Both the position numbers and the translations under genes were made by a program. This document shows positions 46,641 through 57,265 of a stretch of 64,000 bases of DNA, piece after piece. Position 1 is the first letter of the stretch, and every line of letters starts with the position of its first letter. The DNA is from Nectonema munidae (Eukaryota > Nematomorpha > Nectonematoida > Nectonematidae). Where the stretch lies: NCBI GenBank assembly GCA_030549495.1, contig JAUIRK010000509.1:804501-868500 (forward strand). Reading direction: 5' to 3'. The notes below the pieces were generated by a model. The model did no database searches, was not told the origin of the DNA, and saw nothing but the letters and a program-made list of their open reading frames with translations.

Positions 46641-46644
46641 TTTT
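46623..46644 (-). CDS. ZP gene coding exon 1 (22-nt start micro-exon)
   Basis: The exon is bounded by CTCTTTAG on the left and GTGAGT on the right. It contains AAAA, then ATG at 46640-46638, then five codons (MLLLSM), ending in phase 0. Joined to exon 2 it gives MLLLSMVKLLLCLPILCAL, a textbook signal peptide. I chose this start because exon 2 has an in-frame TAG directly before its first codon, so the start must be upstream, and this is the only exon I found that ends in the right phase and completes the signal peptide. A 238-bp block ending at this exon's first base is repeated at 21038-21275. Confidence 0.7.
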
Positions 46645-47059
46645 CTAAAGAGTTGGTAAAACTTCAGACACACGTATTCAGGAAATTCTCTACAAATAAA
46701 ATTAGATTCATGTATGTTTAGATGCGATTTGTATCCTAAAAGTATATAAATAAATTAAAAGAGAAACTGGAAATGCCCCCTAAAATTTTGTTCAAATAAA
46801 AATAAATCGACTAGTGCAGGTAAAGATAACAAAAAAACGAAATTGATGGGTCTACGTGGTTTTGAGCATTTGCCCTGCCAAAAAATAATAAAATTTAAAA
46901 ATTAACATAATGCATAAGAAATATCAAAATTAATAGTTATAGTATTTAACTTGACTAAATAAACTTTCTTTCTTTCTTTAAATTATTAGTCAATTTTAAT
47001 AGAACAAAACTAAGACAATTGCCCCAGGGCGCCACACATAGGGGGCCATTTCATTGCCA

Positions 47060-47620
47060 CTGACGTCAACGCAGCAGAGCTTAAGATGGAAATTGTGGAC
47101 ATTCAAATGTTTTTGAAACCTTGGAAGGAAAAACCGGCAAACGCTATGGAGTTACTTGGGTTCCTGTTCTCACACTAAGGACTCTGTCTGAATCTACAGG
47201 TGGCTCTGCGGATCATGTTGATAATTGGAACTTCTATTGCATCCTATGAAAGGTCATTCAGCAAGCAAAAACTTATTAAGCCCTACTTAAGGAGTACTAT
47301 GGGGCAAGCCGGCCTTCAAAGTCTGGCTCTTATGAGCATTGAGAAAGAAGTTCTCGATTGTGTTGATTTTGACGAAGTCATGGATAATTTTGCTACTGCT
47401 AAAACACGAAAAATGAAGATCTAATGGAGACCGCCTTCGACTCAGTCAATATATATCTGAATTATGTGGCTTAATAAAAATTGAGCATTTTTTTCTAAAT
47501 CACTTTTTAAGCCAGAATGGGGTCGGGATGAGTGAGAAAAGAAAGAGCAAGAGGTGAGGGGTGAGGGGCTCCATTCAGGACTATTGCCCTGGGGCGCCAC
47601 GATCCCTTGATACGGCCCTG
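47060..47620 (+). mobile_element. hAT 3' end (ZMYM1-like dimerisation domain and terminus)
   Basis: LIIGTSIASYERSFSKQKLI, then KPYLRSTMGQAGLQSLALMS and IEKEVLDCVDFDEVMDNFA end at a stop (47422-47424). This is the hAT dimerisation block of the ZMYM1-like group. About 200 bp on, GCCCTGGGGCGCCACGATC and GATACGGCCCTG form a typical 3' terminal repeat, the reverse complement beginning CAGGGCCGTATC. A similar ATTGCCCCAGGGCGCCAC at about 47014 lies in the same direction, not inverted, so it probably belongs to the end of another copy. Confidence 0.8.
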
Positions 47621-48240
47621 CTAGGACCTATCTGAAACAGGAACACAAGATTTTATGAATAAACAATACGAGATCAAAACTAGCTTTCGTTGACATCCAA
47701 AACAAGATTTCATCCACAACAAAAAAGGATTTGGTGAAAATCTGTACAACTAAAATTTTCAATATTCTATGTATATTAAATTTATATTTGCAATAAATCT
47801 TCCTTTTTGGCTCCTGAATCTTGATCCTGCACATCACGCACTGGTGCACGGGGTTGGGATTGATGCTTACGTATAAAATGTGACTTTTCTATAAATATTT
47901 TTGTTCATTGTAGAGCATGTTTTTATGCCAAGTGTACCTGATTTTTATACTAAAAATGATTATTTTTCCAGTTTTAGACTAAACCACTTTTGAAAATCAT
48001 TGTTTGGTGAATCGGATGATTCATTTTTTAAATATATACTGACAGCTTAAGTAAAAAAACTTTGCTATCCTAGTGTTTTGGGTGTTCAAAATTTCTCCAG
48101 AAATTTTTCAAAATTCAATTTTGCTCGATATAAATGAGCTGCTATATACACTAATTTTGTTTTAACTTTTACATGAATTTATTAAAGATGATCAGAGTTG
48201 TAGTTTTTTTTAATGATATATAATATATTATATATATAGG

Positions 48241-48394
48241 GTAAGGGTAAAGATACCGCGTGGTGTTTTAATCGAGAAGGCACAATTGTCCAGCTTGTAT
48301 CAAACTATGAAGAGAGTAGGCTTGATGGGGGATCGAACCCAAGACCTTGAGTTATATAAAACCCAGAATCTAACCGAGCTTACTGCACGCCCCC
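48241..48394 (-). mobile_element. tRNA-derived SINE, copy 3
   Basis: Same family as the copy at 35.0 kb. On the minus strand it starts GGGGGCGTGCAGTAAGC, has GGTTAGATTCTGG, and the B box GGGTTCGATCCCC. A short TA microsatellite (48220-48238) adjoins its 3' end, a common tail for SINEs. It lies in the presumed 5' intron of the ZP gene. Confidence 0.75.
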
Positions 48395-49375
48395 ATTTAT
48401 AGCGCAGGTTTCTAAATTTTAAAACAAACAGAGCAAAGCTTCCAAAAAAAGCAAAGCCCCTTTATGAATAGTGATAATAAACAGCAGTGGTTCCCCAAAT
48501 TATTAACAGAAGTTTGCAGATATCAAGAAAAAGTAACAATATTTATAATAAATTTATATATATTGTTACCAATTTTATTTTTTTTTTAGATTATACTTTA
48601 GCTTTTTTGAAAATCAGTAGTGTTGCTGAAATCGTGTATGTCCTTCCTCCTCTCTATTCATTCGTTAAATTTCTGACAAATAAAATGTGAGAAAGTAAGT
48701 GAGTGACATATAAAATGAATCAATAAAAATATCCATGCTCAAAATATAACGTCATGCAGTCTAATTGCCAGATTCTAAGCCCAAAAGGAAGGGGTGCACA
48801 AGACTGATTCTAAGGGAAACTCTGCTTTATTATGAAATCGCATATGTTTTTTACGTGATGATTGAAACTTTTATAAAAATGTATGTCCTGACCAATTTTT
48901 TCATTAAATAAAGACAAAATATTTTTTGTAAAAAGTTGACAATAAAAAAACCTTTTATAAATGAAATGGCAGACCATAAAAAAAATGGGGAAATTAAATG
49001 AAATACGCAGTGAAACCTCGAAAATCCGTCCTTCGAATTTCCCTCACCCTCAAGATCCATCAAATTTTTCTTAGGAATGGATTTTTTGTCTACTGCAACA
49101 TCCGACTCCTACTTTTGGTCAAGTCTGGGCAGTGGGAGAGAAAATATCTGACTTATTCCTAAATTTTATTAGATACTCGATTCCAATCCCTTTAAAATCT
49201 TCGATCCTAGGGATTACAGACTCATCAACCCTGAATATTAGACCTACTAACCTTAAATAATTGCTGGCGTTACATACTTCTATTTTACGTTCTTCATCAC
49301 AAGTGGAGATTATAAATTCAGAAAAAGACGTCTCTATCATACAAAACTTAGAAAATGGTTTGTATTTTAACTCGC

Positions 49376-49870
49376 TTAGCTTATTTTTGAAAAGAACAGC
49401 TCTTTGAAAAAGAAGAACGTATTACGTAGGCCATTCCATTTATTGAATGCTCTTTGAGTAAAGTAGCAATGCTGGTATTTATTTTGAAAGTGACCTTGAA
49501 ATTCTTTGAAAGAAAACAGGTAAGACATTTCATCCAGAATCATACCCCCTTTTATAATGTTGAAGATTGTTATCATTATTTCTCATCGCTCTGTAATACA
49601 GAGAAGGTAAGTTGATGAATTTAGTCTTTCAGCATGCGTTAAATCTCCTAATCCTTTTAAATGTTTTGAAGACTCCTCTCTGCACTTCTTTCTGCACGTA
49701 TTTTAAAAGTATTCGAAAAATTTCCATTCAATCGAACTATGGATTTTCTATTCACGATATAATCCTTCATCCAATTTAGAAGATCATTAGGAATACCGAA
49801 GGATTGGAGTTCAAAATTATTCTTTCATGTGGGACAATATCAAATGTTTTTGGAAATCAGGATACCGAAT
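49376..49870 (-). mobile_element. LINE fragment with internal deletion
   Basis: On the minus strand KTFDIVPHERIIL and then LQSFGIPNDLLNWMKDYIVN match the reverse-transcriptase palm. After SNTFKIRA the match jumps to LQNI..KGLGDLTHAERLNSS and NDN/MITIFNIIKGG, then FTQRAFNKWNGL at the C-terminal end. The fingers-to-thumb middle, including the YADD box, is missing. The direct join of palm and C-terminal parts suggests deletion after insertion. Confidence 0.75.
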
Positions 49871-50123
49871 ATTGACCGTTTTGCTTTTATTCATTTCGAA
49901 TGATAATTCGTTCGCTAGAAAATTGAATTAAATTAGTAAGTGGGAGGAATCCATGTTGATGTTTTGATATCAACGCATTATCATTTAAAATGAGCAAAGT
50001 CTTAAACGCAGTCAACCGATATAGGTCCATAATTAGAAGGATATTTTTTGGTTACTTTTTTTGAAAATTGCTGTGAAACACCTTATTTTCCATGATTGGT
50101 GAAATTCTTATTCAACTAGAGAC

Positions 50124-50408
50124 TTGTTGTACAGGATAGTTAATGGTTCTGTGATAACATTGACTAGTCGCATGCGAGTTGATAAACTGTTAAAGGTTGA
50201 GACAGACTCAAAAAATGATTCTGATTTTACTAGTCAAGAAAGAGAAGAGAAAAAGGGTTTAGTGATTCTCTTAAGTGCAAGAAAAGGTCGTGCTGCTGCT
50301 ATAGGCTGTATCGAACAAAATCCTAATATGACTAAAAATCATATAGATAATAATTTATGGACTGCAATGCGGGCTTTAGACGAGAGCATCGTAAAAACGA
50401 CAAAGTAG
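50124..50408 (+). CDS. Unrecognised open frame, 94 codons
   Basis: An uninterrupted frame from an in-frame TTG to a stop, with less biased composition than the surrounding DNA: charged (KVETDSKNDSDFTSQEREEK), then SARKGRAAAIGCIEQNPNMT. I do not recognise it. It could be a piece of a transposon protein, since a LINE fragment on the other strand ends about 250 bp before it, or a decayed exon. No splice sites of quality are evident. The chance that it is a real gene is low. Confidence 0.2.
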   Translation: MLYRIVNGSVITLTSRMRVDKLLKVETDSKNDSDFTSQEREEKKGLVILLSARKGRAAAIGCIEQNPNMTKNHIDNNLWTAMRALDESIVKTTK

Positions 50409-51588
50409 ACAGTACAAAAACAAGTTAAGTTTGTTTGTGACGTTCGCACCCATCCTTTCGGATATCGTGGCCTACTTGGACATTCCATCACACTAAACGC
50501 CTACTGGCCCTTGATACAATTCTAACGCTAACGCTCCCAATTTGGGAAACAATCTTAATGTCTAGTGATAGCTTGATTACTAACAAGGTTAGAATCGGGT
50601 CGCCAGAGCACTACCTAACCGTAAAAACCTTTAAATTCTTCGGAGGAAGAAAATCAGGATAAAAAACTGGAAGCACTAAACTGTTGTGTTTTTTCTTATT
50701 TTTGTTTAATGACAATAAATTCATAATTTATATCATTATTCATTTAACGCGAATAGTAAATAAAATATTACAGATTAAAAAGTCTGTTGTGATAAATATT
50801 CTCTCAATTTTCAGTCAGCCTCGACGTCATCTTTAAAATGGAAAAATTAAATGAATTATTAACGCCATCTATAAAATGGAAAATTTGTTGAGAGATGGAG
50901 AGGGCAAAGTCAGTAATCATAGTAATATGCGAAGGAAAAGTACATTGAAAAAAGAGAAAATTTATTTTCAATCACGACTTTTCAGTATTAAATAGTTTAT
51001 CAATATTTCGACCGTTGCGGTCTTTTTCAAGATAGTCTAAATGTGAAAGCTATGAAGTCTTATATTAGAGGAGATGGGTTAGAAAAAGGAAGACATGTAG
51101 ATATAAAGTAATTTTATAATAATAGTTTACGTTAATTTCGTTTAGCTTAGCATTTTAATTTATTTTCATATTTTGATATGTAAAAATTTAAAGTCTTCCT
51201 TTCTCTGACCCATTGCCTCTAACTTTTATTTATTTTCAGAGATTGGCATCTTTGTCTCCGATCTATTATTATTCATCAATATACAGTACAAATTAAAACT
51301 TGAGAAAGCTATCATTTTAAAATAAAGTTAACTTATAGTTCACCATTTGTGAGTAAATTAGCCAATTAAATAAAGAATTCAATGGGCGTCCTGCTCGCTG
51401 ATTAAGATTTTCAGGGCCCTAATTGACCAACGTGAATTTTGAATTTGTTGAATAAAATTGTAGTCAGTTTTAAAAAAAAAGTACTTGGACGAATCATTGA
51501 TAATAATAATAATATGTCAACAATTTAAAGATTTAAAAAGGTGAGTAATGGAAGCAGGATGATGCAAAAAAAGCAAACTTTAACTTAC
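50409..51588. other. Presumed 5' intron of the ZP gene, nothing recognised
   Basis: AT-rich sequence between the unrecognised frame at 50.1 kb and the candidate first exon. A short ATCTATAAAATGGAAAA / ATCTTTAAAATGGAAAA pair repeats near 50830-50885. No exon or element seen. Confidence 0.5.
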
Positions 51589-52245
51589 GTGCAAATCTCT
51601 TGATCAGAAGAGTGGGTGAAGAAATGGAAACGAAGAACGCAGAAGTGTGGAGGTTGTGAGGAGTGAGGACAGGAACTGCAGAGTGCAACCGTTAGCACGC
51701 GTATGCGAATGAGGATGCGGCAGGCGCTTCAGATTATGCCGAATTGCGAGCGTTTCACTATGCGCGCTCCAGATCACGCTTCTCACTTCCTCTCGCAAAG
51801 TTGGACTTCGAACAAGGCCTTCTTTGTTGCAGCCCGTGGTCGGGATGCGCTTGCAAAGGAGAAGTTCTGCACCACGTGAACCCGCCTTCCTTCATTTCAC
51901 TCAAATGATGTTTTGTTTGAATAGAGAGGGCGCGAAGAAGAGCACAGCCGTCCCACAGCTTCACCACTTACTTTAGCGATGAGATAACGGATCAACACAC
52001 TTGGAGTACGATAGCGAACACCACTCACTTTGATTAGCAGAAACAAGCAAGCCACAGTTATCTGCGCCTCCTACCCACAACTCTTTCAACGAATCCGAGC
52101 TGGGCTCCTCATTTCAACCTGGCTGAACTACCTAAACCTCGCTTCGAATTGTAATTGGCTAATTCCTCTACCTAATCTCGCACACTATGCCAAATCAGCT
52201 TTTGCAAATTGCTACGCACAGCGTTGCGCAACCTTTTAAATTATT
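51589..52245 (-). promoter_or_regulatory. Candidate promoter and noncoding first exon of the ZP gene
   Basis: This stretch is clearly richer in G+C and CpG than its surroundings. On the minus strand it holds two good splice donors, TTTGCAC|GTAAGT (exon end 51589) and CGCTAAA|GTAAGT (exon end 51972), and a TATA-like TTTAAAA at about 52238-52244. No in-frame ATG lies before the 51589 donor, so an exon ending there would be 5' untranslated and would splice to the start exon at 46644. Short open frames on both strands here look accidental. Which donor is used, and where transcription starts, cannot be read from sequence alone. Confidence 0.4.
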
Positions 52246-52426
52246 CCTCCGCTCTCTTTGGGAAAAAGTTTTAAAATTAGTTAAATAGCAAAACAAAGTG
52301 ACGTTTATAATATTTAGAAATTAACAAATTGCTCTTCAGACATTCTTTGAAATATGTTAGGTTAGAAGAAGAAGAAGGCAAACTTGACACTATTTTATGC
52401 AAAAAATAACACTACTTTTACTTAAA

Positions 52427-52568
52427 ACAGTAGCATAGCTAAGAATTTGAACACTGGAAGAGGCAAAAATTTTCTCTAGCAAAAAAGAATGAAAGATATT
52501 TTTCTCAGGTGGGCAGAAATTTTTTCAGGAGGACGCGATATCTTAGAACGCCTTGTCTACGCCACTGA
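52427..52568. repeat. Possible decayed hAT MITE
   Basis: CAGTAGCATAGCTAAGAATT at the left and TTGTCTACGCCACTG at the right are an imperfect inverted pair. Between them two GGCAAAAATTTT / GGGCAGAAATTTTTT words recur. A similar half-element, AGTGGCGTAGTCAGGAATTT with a G-rich word, is at about 40789. No target duplication is visible. Confidence 0.4.
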
Positions 52569-53330
52569 ATACATGAAGAGATTTGGTAGAGACTCTTAGA
52601 GTGAAATATCATCCAAATTTTACCCCCTTATATTTTAAAATAGTGATTAAAAATATTGGAAAATATAATCCATTTATACGGATGCTAGATGTCTCGATTT
52701 TTTTTAGAAACACACCTATATCATACTTGGAAAAGGGACGCTCTAAACTCTAAATTATCGACCTTCAAACTATTTTTTTCAAATTAGTTTTTATTTCTGT
52801 AAAGAAAAAGTTTTTTCATCAAATTTTACAATCCCATATCTCTCAAGTTAAGTTGGTTTAAAAATTTCTCCCAAATTGTAAGGATAATTTATTTGTATAA
52901 TAAATAACGTTTGCACAAATAAATCATTTGCTTTGGATAAACAAATATATATTTTAAATAATCTCCTTATGTGGAACGATAGCTAAGTGTTCGGATAGAA
53001 GACATTACCTTATAAAGTTGGGTTTATTTAAATAAAATAATAAATGATTTGAAAAAGGATTTACTGAGGAAAAAATAGCAAAACAAGTCACTTGTTTCAA
53101 TATTTAACTGATATTTACATGGACGGTATATTTATGTATGTCCTTCATCCCCAACTTTTTTATATAATAACTTTTGTATATTTATTATCATTTATAGTTT
53201 TATTTAATTTTTATAAAAAAAGAAAAAAAGTTTCAAAAGATAAATTCTAGAGAATCTAATTACGCGAATAAACATTTTAAAAATTTTAGATATTTAGTTT
53301 AAAAAATAGTTTTTTCACTTTTTTTTATCA

Positions 53331-53469
53331 TTAACCCATTTAAGACCAAGCAAAGCAGACGATATCTAAAAAAAACGCAGACGATTTATATTCAAAGTCA
53401 TTGAAAAAAGCAGACGAAGATGAAATTACTTATGTTCCAAAATAGGAACATTGGTCGTAAATGGGTTAA
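53331..53469 (-). mobile_element. TTAA-flanked piggyBac-like MITE, subtype A
   Basis: Full copy in the opposite orientation, with TTAA on both sides (53331-53334, 53466-53469), all three GCAGACG-type sites and the GGAACA/TGTTCC hairpin at the right end. It shows that the family reaches both halves of the window. Confidence 0.82.
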
Positions 53470-53621
53470 TATCGAAATTAGATGTTTTATTTTATTTTAA
53501 ATGTTATAAAATATTTTATATAAAAAAATTTGCAACTCTGAAAATTAAGTTCGTAAAATTTTATTTTCCAAAATTAAATTGCACGCGAAAATGGCTTACT
53601 TTAGCGTATATTCGCTTTTTT

Positions 53622-53894
53622 CAGGGCCGGCCCTAGTGTTCGCGGGGCCCTATGCAAAATGGATTGCGCGGGGCCCAGTGTGGGTAGGAAAAAAGATTAA
53701 AAGTGAGAAATAAGATTTTGAAAAAAGAAAAGGGTTTGTTTTACTTTTTCATTAACACGAAATGACGATCAAAGTGACTTTACTTTGCGAACCTTGCGTT
53801 TAGCGAAATCACACAATATATCATCAAAATGAAAAATAAGAAGCGCGGGGCCCACTGCGGTCGCATAGGTTGAAGTGGCCTAAGGCCAGCCCTG
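53622..53894. mobile_element. GC-rich hAT MITE (CAGGGCCGGCCC ends)
   Basis: The ends CAGGGCCGGCCCTAG and AAGGCCAGCCCTG are inverted with few mismatches. Inside each, GCGGGGCCC words repeat. The flanks GCTTTTTT and GCCATTTT agree at six of eight bases. CAGGGCCGGC is a widespread hAT terminus. The middle is AT-rich and codes for nothing recognisable. Confidence 0.78.
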
Positions 53895-53902
53895 GCCATT
53901 TT

Positions 53903-56109
53903 CAATAATCTAGGAATTTCGCTTCTTCTTTTTCCCCTTCTTAAACGCATCTTTGCCCGACCATGGTGATCTTTCAATGGATACCCTTGGTTACTTCACT
54001 AATTTAAAATTGATATCTTTCAAGATTTCAGAAATGTGAACAAAAATTAAAAAAATATTCACAAAAAAAAATAAAAATTGAAAAGACCGGCAAATTACTC
54101 AAAATTAGAGGCCTTTATTCAATTCTTCACTAACTTTGAATACGAATATGGTGAATTTTTTAATTCATATACGAATAAATGTTGCTATCATTTTTCACAA
54201 AATTTTTCATTTATTTTTTTGCACCAAACTCAAAATTTTATATTTTTTTTTTTGTTATTATTTTTGGATTAGACTTTATTATGAATTCGAGCGCTTTGTT
54301 CAGTTTTCTCTGTAATTTAGTCTCGAGAAAATTTGTTAAATTCATTTATAAGCAGAATTTTAAAAGCTTAATTTCTTACAAAATCTTTTTGGAAGGGAAG
54401 TTTCTATAGATTTAGATCATGTTGTGTGGAAATAGCAGGTAGTCACGGGAGCCTATCTTGGCCCTTCTTAAGTACGACTTTATCAGTGCAAGTTTTGAAA
54501 AGCTACGCTTTCCCTTCCATTTAATGGTCGAGTTGTGAAAGTGAGGTTCAAATTTAGAAAACTTATTCCTTGTTGCTCAAGCACTTCCATATGGGGGACA
54601 TCTTATTCTTACTGAAGCAAAGAGATTTATTAGTTTTGCGTGCTAGGGATTAATTTTTTTTTAGTTTATAAGAATGTTTTAACATCCCATATATATTTAT
54701 TAAGCGAAAATAAGGCAAACGTCTTGCACATACTTGTCTGTAAATGCGTTAAAAAAATATGATTAACAAAAATTAACCGTTAAATCCAAAACAAGGTTAA
54801 TTTCTCCAAGACTTGATAAAATTTTTGCATATTTCCGTTCAAATAGTCATTATAAAGATGACATGTGTTCCTGAAGTTTTGTTTTTTGTGTATCCCACAA
54901 ATTTAGAGAAAAATGATTTTGCCTCGGTTTCCCAAAGATTAATCATGTTATGATCTTATTAAATAAGGGTTATGGTTATGATTCTCTTGTTTCCATTTTT
55001 ATATATATTACGTATAAAATAACTTGTATTGAGATAAAAATTACCTAATAAAAATTGTAAATTTTAAAAATGGAGTTTTGATAAAAATGATTTTATATCC
55101 TGTCACCAGAGAAACTGTTGAGAAAACCACGATCATTATTTGAGCCGCACTGAGATGCGTTTTTAATTGTGTAAAGTTTACAGGCTGAAAAGCTTCTTTC
55201 GAACTGGAAATAGGAATGCGGTGTAGTTTCCTATGTTTCTTTTTCTAATTTTTCATTTAAATGTCAAATATTGATAAATATTTTCTAAAATTTTTTGCTT
55301 TTGTGAAAAGTTAATTAAATTCAATTCAAACTAACTTATATAAATGTGTATATTTCGATTGAAAGAATATTATTAGTTAGAAAAAGATAAAAGAAAAGAA
55401 TATAAATATAAGATTTTTGGATGAATTCATTTAAAACGATCAAAATTACTGGAGATATCCATATCAATAAGTTTAAGCAACACTTAATCCAATAAAATAG
55501 AAATACTTTCTTTCTTTTTCAAGCAATCTTATTTAAAGGGGGTGAAACGGGAGGATTTTTCAAGAAATATTTATATTCAAACGAAGCCTCATCTAATAAA
55601 GTGGTTCTCAACCGGGGTCAGCCCACATGATCCACGGGCAAAAATAAAATGTGGAGGTCCACACTGATATTTTGGTGTTACATATGGGAAATTCCATTTT
55701 ACAAAGGGTGTTACTACTGAAAATACAACGTCTACTGTAATCTACACCGTTTTGAAATAGAAGGAATATATATATACGAATGATGATTATCCCTATCTTT
55801 ATTTCCGTTGTAAAGGTATAGATACTCACCCATCTGTCGGTGGCAAAACAAACGAAAGTTGATCAACAGAAAAAAATATAAATTTTAAATAAATATAGTC
55901 TTCTTCAACGTGATTATTATGAGTGTGGTTGAATGACTTAGGTTCTGACGTCTTTGACATTAACCACTCTTTTTGAAATAGGGAACAATACTCAAAGTAA
56001 AAAAAAGAGAACACTAGTTTTACTTTAGCGTGGAACAGCTGAGAAGGCTAAATAATAAATAAATAAAACATCTAAATTTTCAGTGATCACTAGAAAGAGC
56101 TTCATCATC
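53903..56109. other. AT-rich stretch with no gene recognised
   Basis: Only the lone hAT-like end at 55.6 kb stands out. Plus-strand frames at 54078-54409 are T-rich and unsupported. Confidence 0.5.
55602..55700. repeat. Possible hAT terminus
   Basis: AGTGGTTCTCAACCGGGGTC followed by AGCCCACATGATCCACGGGC resembles the common CAGTGGTTCTCAACC end of ZBED/FAM200-type hAT elements. CAGGGTTTCTCAGTGTAGGG at about 38121 is a similar lone end. Neither has a visible partner. Confidence 0.35.
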
Positions 56110-57265
56110 ATCCATTTTGCCTTCTAAGCCTGGTTATTGTTCCCAAAGAGTCGGGGTCAACCAGTTTCCTGCAACAACTACACTATTTCATTCTTTCTTT
56201 AGCATCACTTCGCACAAGCTTTCTTTTTTCCATATCGCGGTGAATCACTTCATTCCATGCTTTCTTTGGTCTTCCTCTCTTCATCTTTTATCTTCTTTAC
56301 AACGTTCCCTTCGGACATCCTTTCGACATGACCAAACCAACGTAATCTATTTATTCTCTTCTAAATGCACTTCTATATCCTCAATTCCAATTTTCTTTCT
56401 CAACGCATCGTTGGCAATCCTATCTTTCAGCGTCTTTCCGCACATCATCCTAATCATTCTCATCTCAGTTGTTTGTAGCCTTCTCGTGTCAGCCTTCTTC
56501 ATCACCCAGCATTCAGAAGCGTAACAAATCGTACTTCTAACGCAAACTTTATACAGTCTTGCTTTTAGTTCGTCAGATAAAAAATTTCCACACAGTAAGC
56601 CGGATAATTCCTTGAACTTTTTCCAACCCAGGCGTATTCGCGCTCTTACGCTACTAGAAACATCACTGCTCAAATTGATCATATCGCCCAAATAACATAA
56701 ATCATCAACAACATCGAACGTATCATCTCCTAATTTGACTTTTTCAACAAGAGTACTTACGCTGTCTCCATTTTGCACTTTCTACAAACAAAGCCACTCA
56801 CTGCAGAAAGAGAGCCCTTTATAGAGGAACATCTTTTGTGAACCCACTTATTACAAGTCGTACATAAAATGGCGTTTCTCATTACCGTCAGTCCACATAA
56901 TGAACAGGGGTCGACACTACTCACTTCCCTGACACCATTAGTTTTATTACTCACGATCATCACTTTGGTCTTTGCTACATTTATTTTTAATCCTTTGCTT
57001 TCAAGTGCTCTTTTCCATTCCGTATACTTAACATTCAACTCATCCAAACTATCACCCACAACTACCAAATCATCAGCATACAAAAATTGACGATTATTTT
57101 TCGGCATTTCCGAGCTCAGAGCGTCTATCACTATGATAAACAAGAAAGGACTTATTACAGACCCTTGATGAACACCAACATTTATTTCAAACCACTCTGA
57201 AAGCTCACCTTCGATACGCACTGCTGTTCTTGAATCGCGATACATTTTCATTACTGCGTTCACAG
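56110..57265 (-). mobile_element. LINE 3' half with PHD-like zinc finger after the RT
   Basis: The longest LINE piece here. Two open frames on the minus strand follow each other with a small overlap and frame change (57263-56757, then 56778-56347). Order: GVHQGSVISPFLF (reverse-transcriptase block), FLYADDLVVVGDS with an intact YADD box, KTKVMIVSN, a C4-H-C3-like zinc finger (CSLCG, CTTCNKWVHKRC, CRKC), VVDDLCYLGDMI, RIRLGWKKFKELSG, YKVCVRSTICYASECWV, TEMRMIRMMCG, and RLRWFGHVERM in a further frame near 56330. This fits RTE-like elements with a finger after the reverse transcriptase. The endonuclease and front of the reverse transcriptase are missing. Confidence 0.88.

Noticed and set aside
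51604-52239. Short frames in the GC-rich stretch as proteins
   Set aside because: They start at TTG or GTG or lack matches. The stretch is better explained as promoter and untranslated exon.
56117-57090. Plus-strand frames across 56.1-57.1 kb
   Set aside because: They lie opposite the LINE, whose YADD box and zinc finger are on the minus strand.
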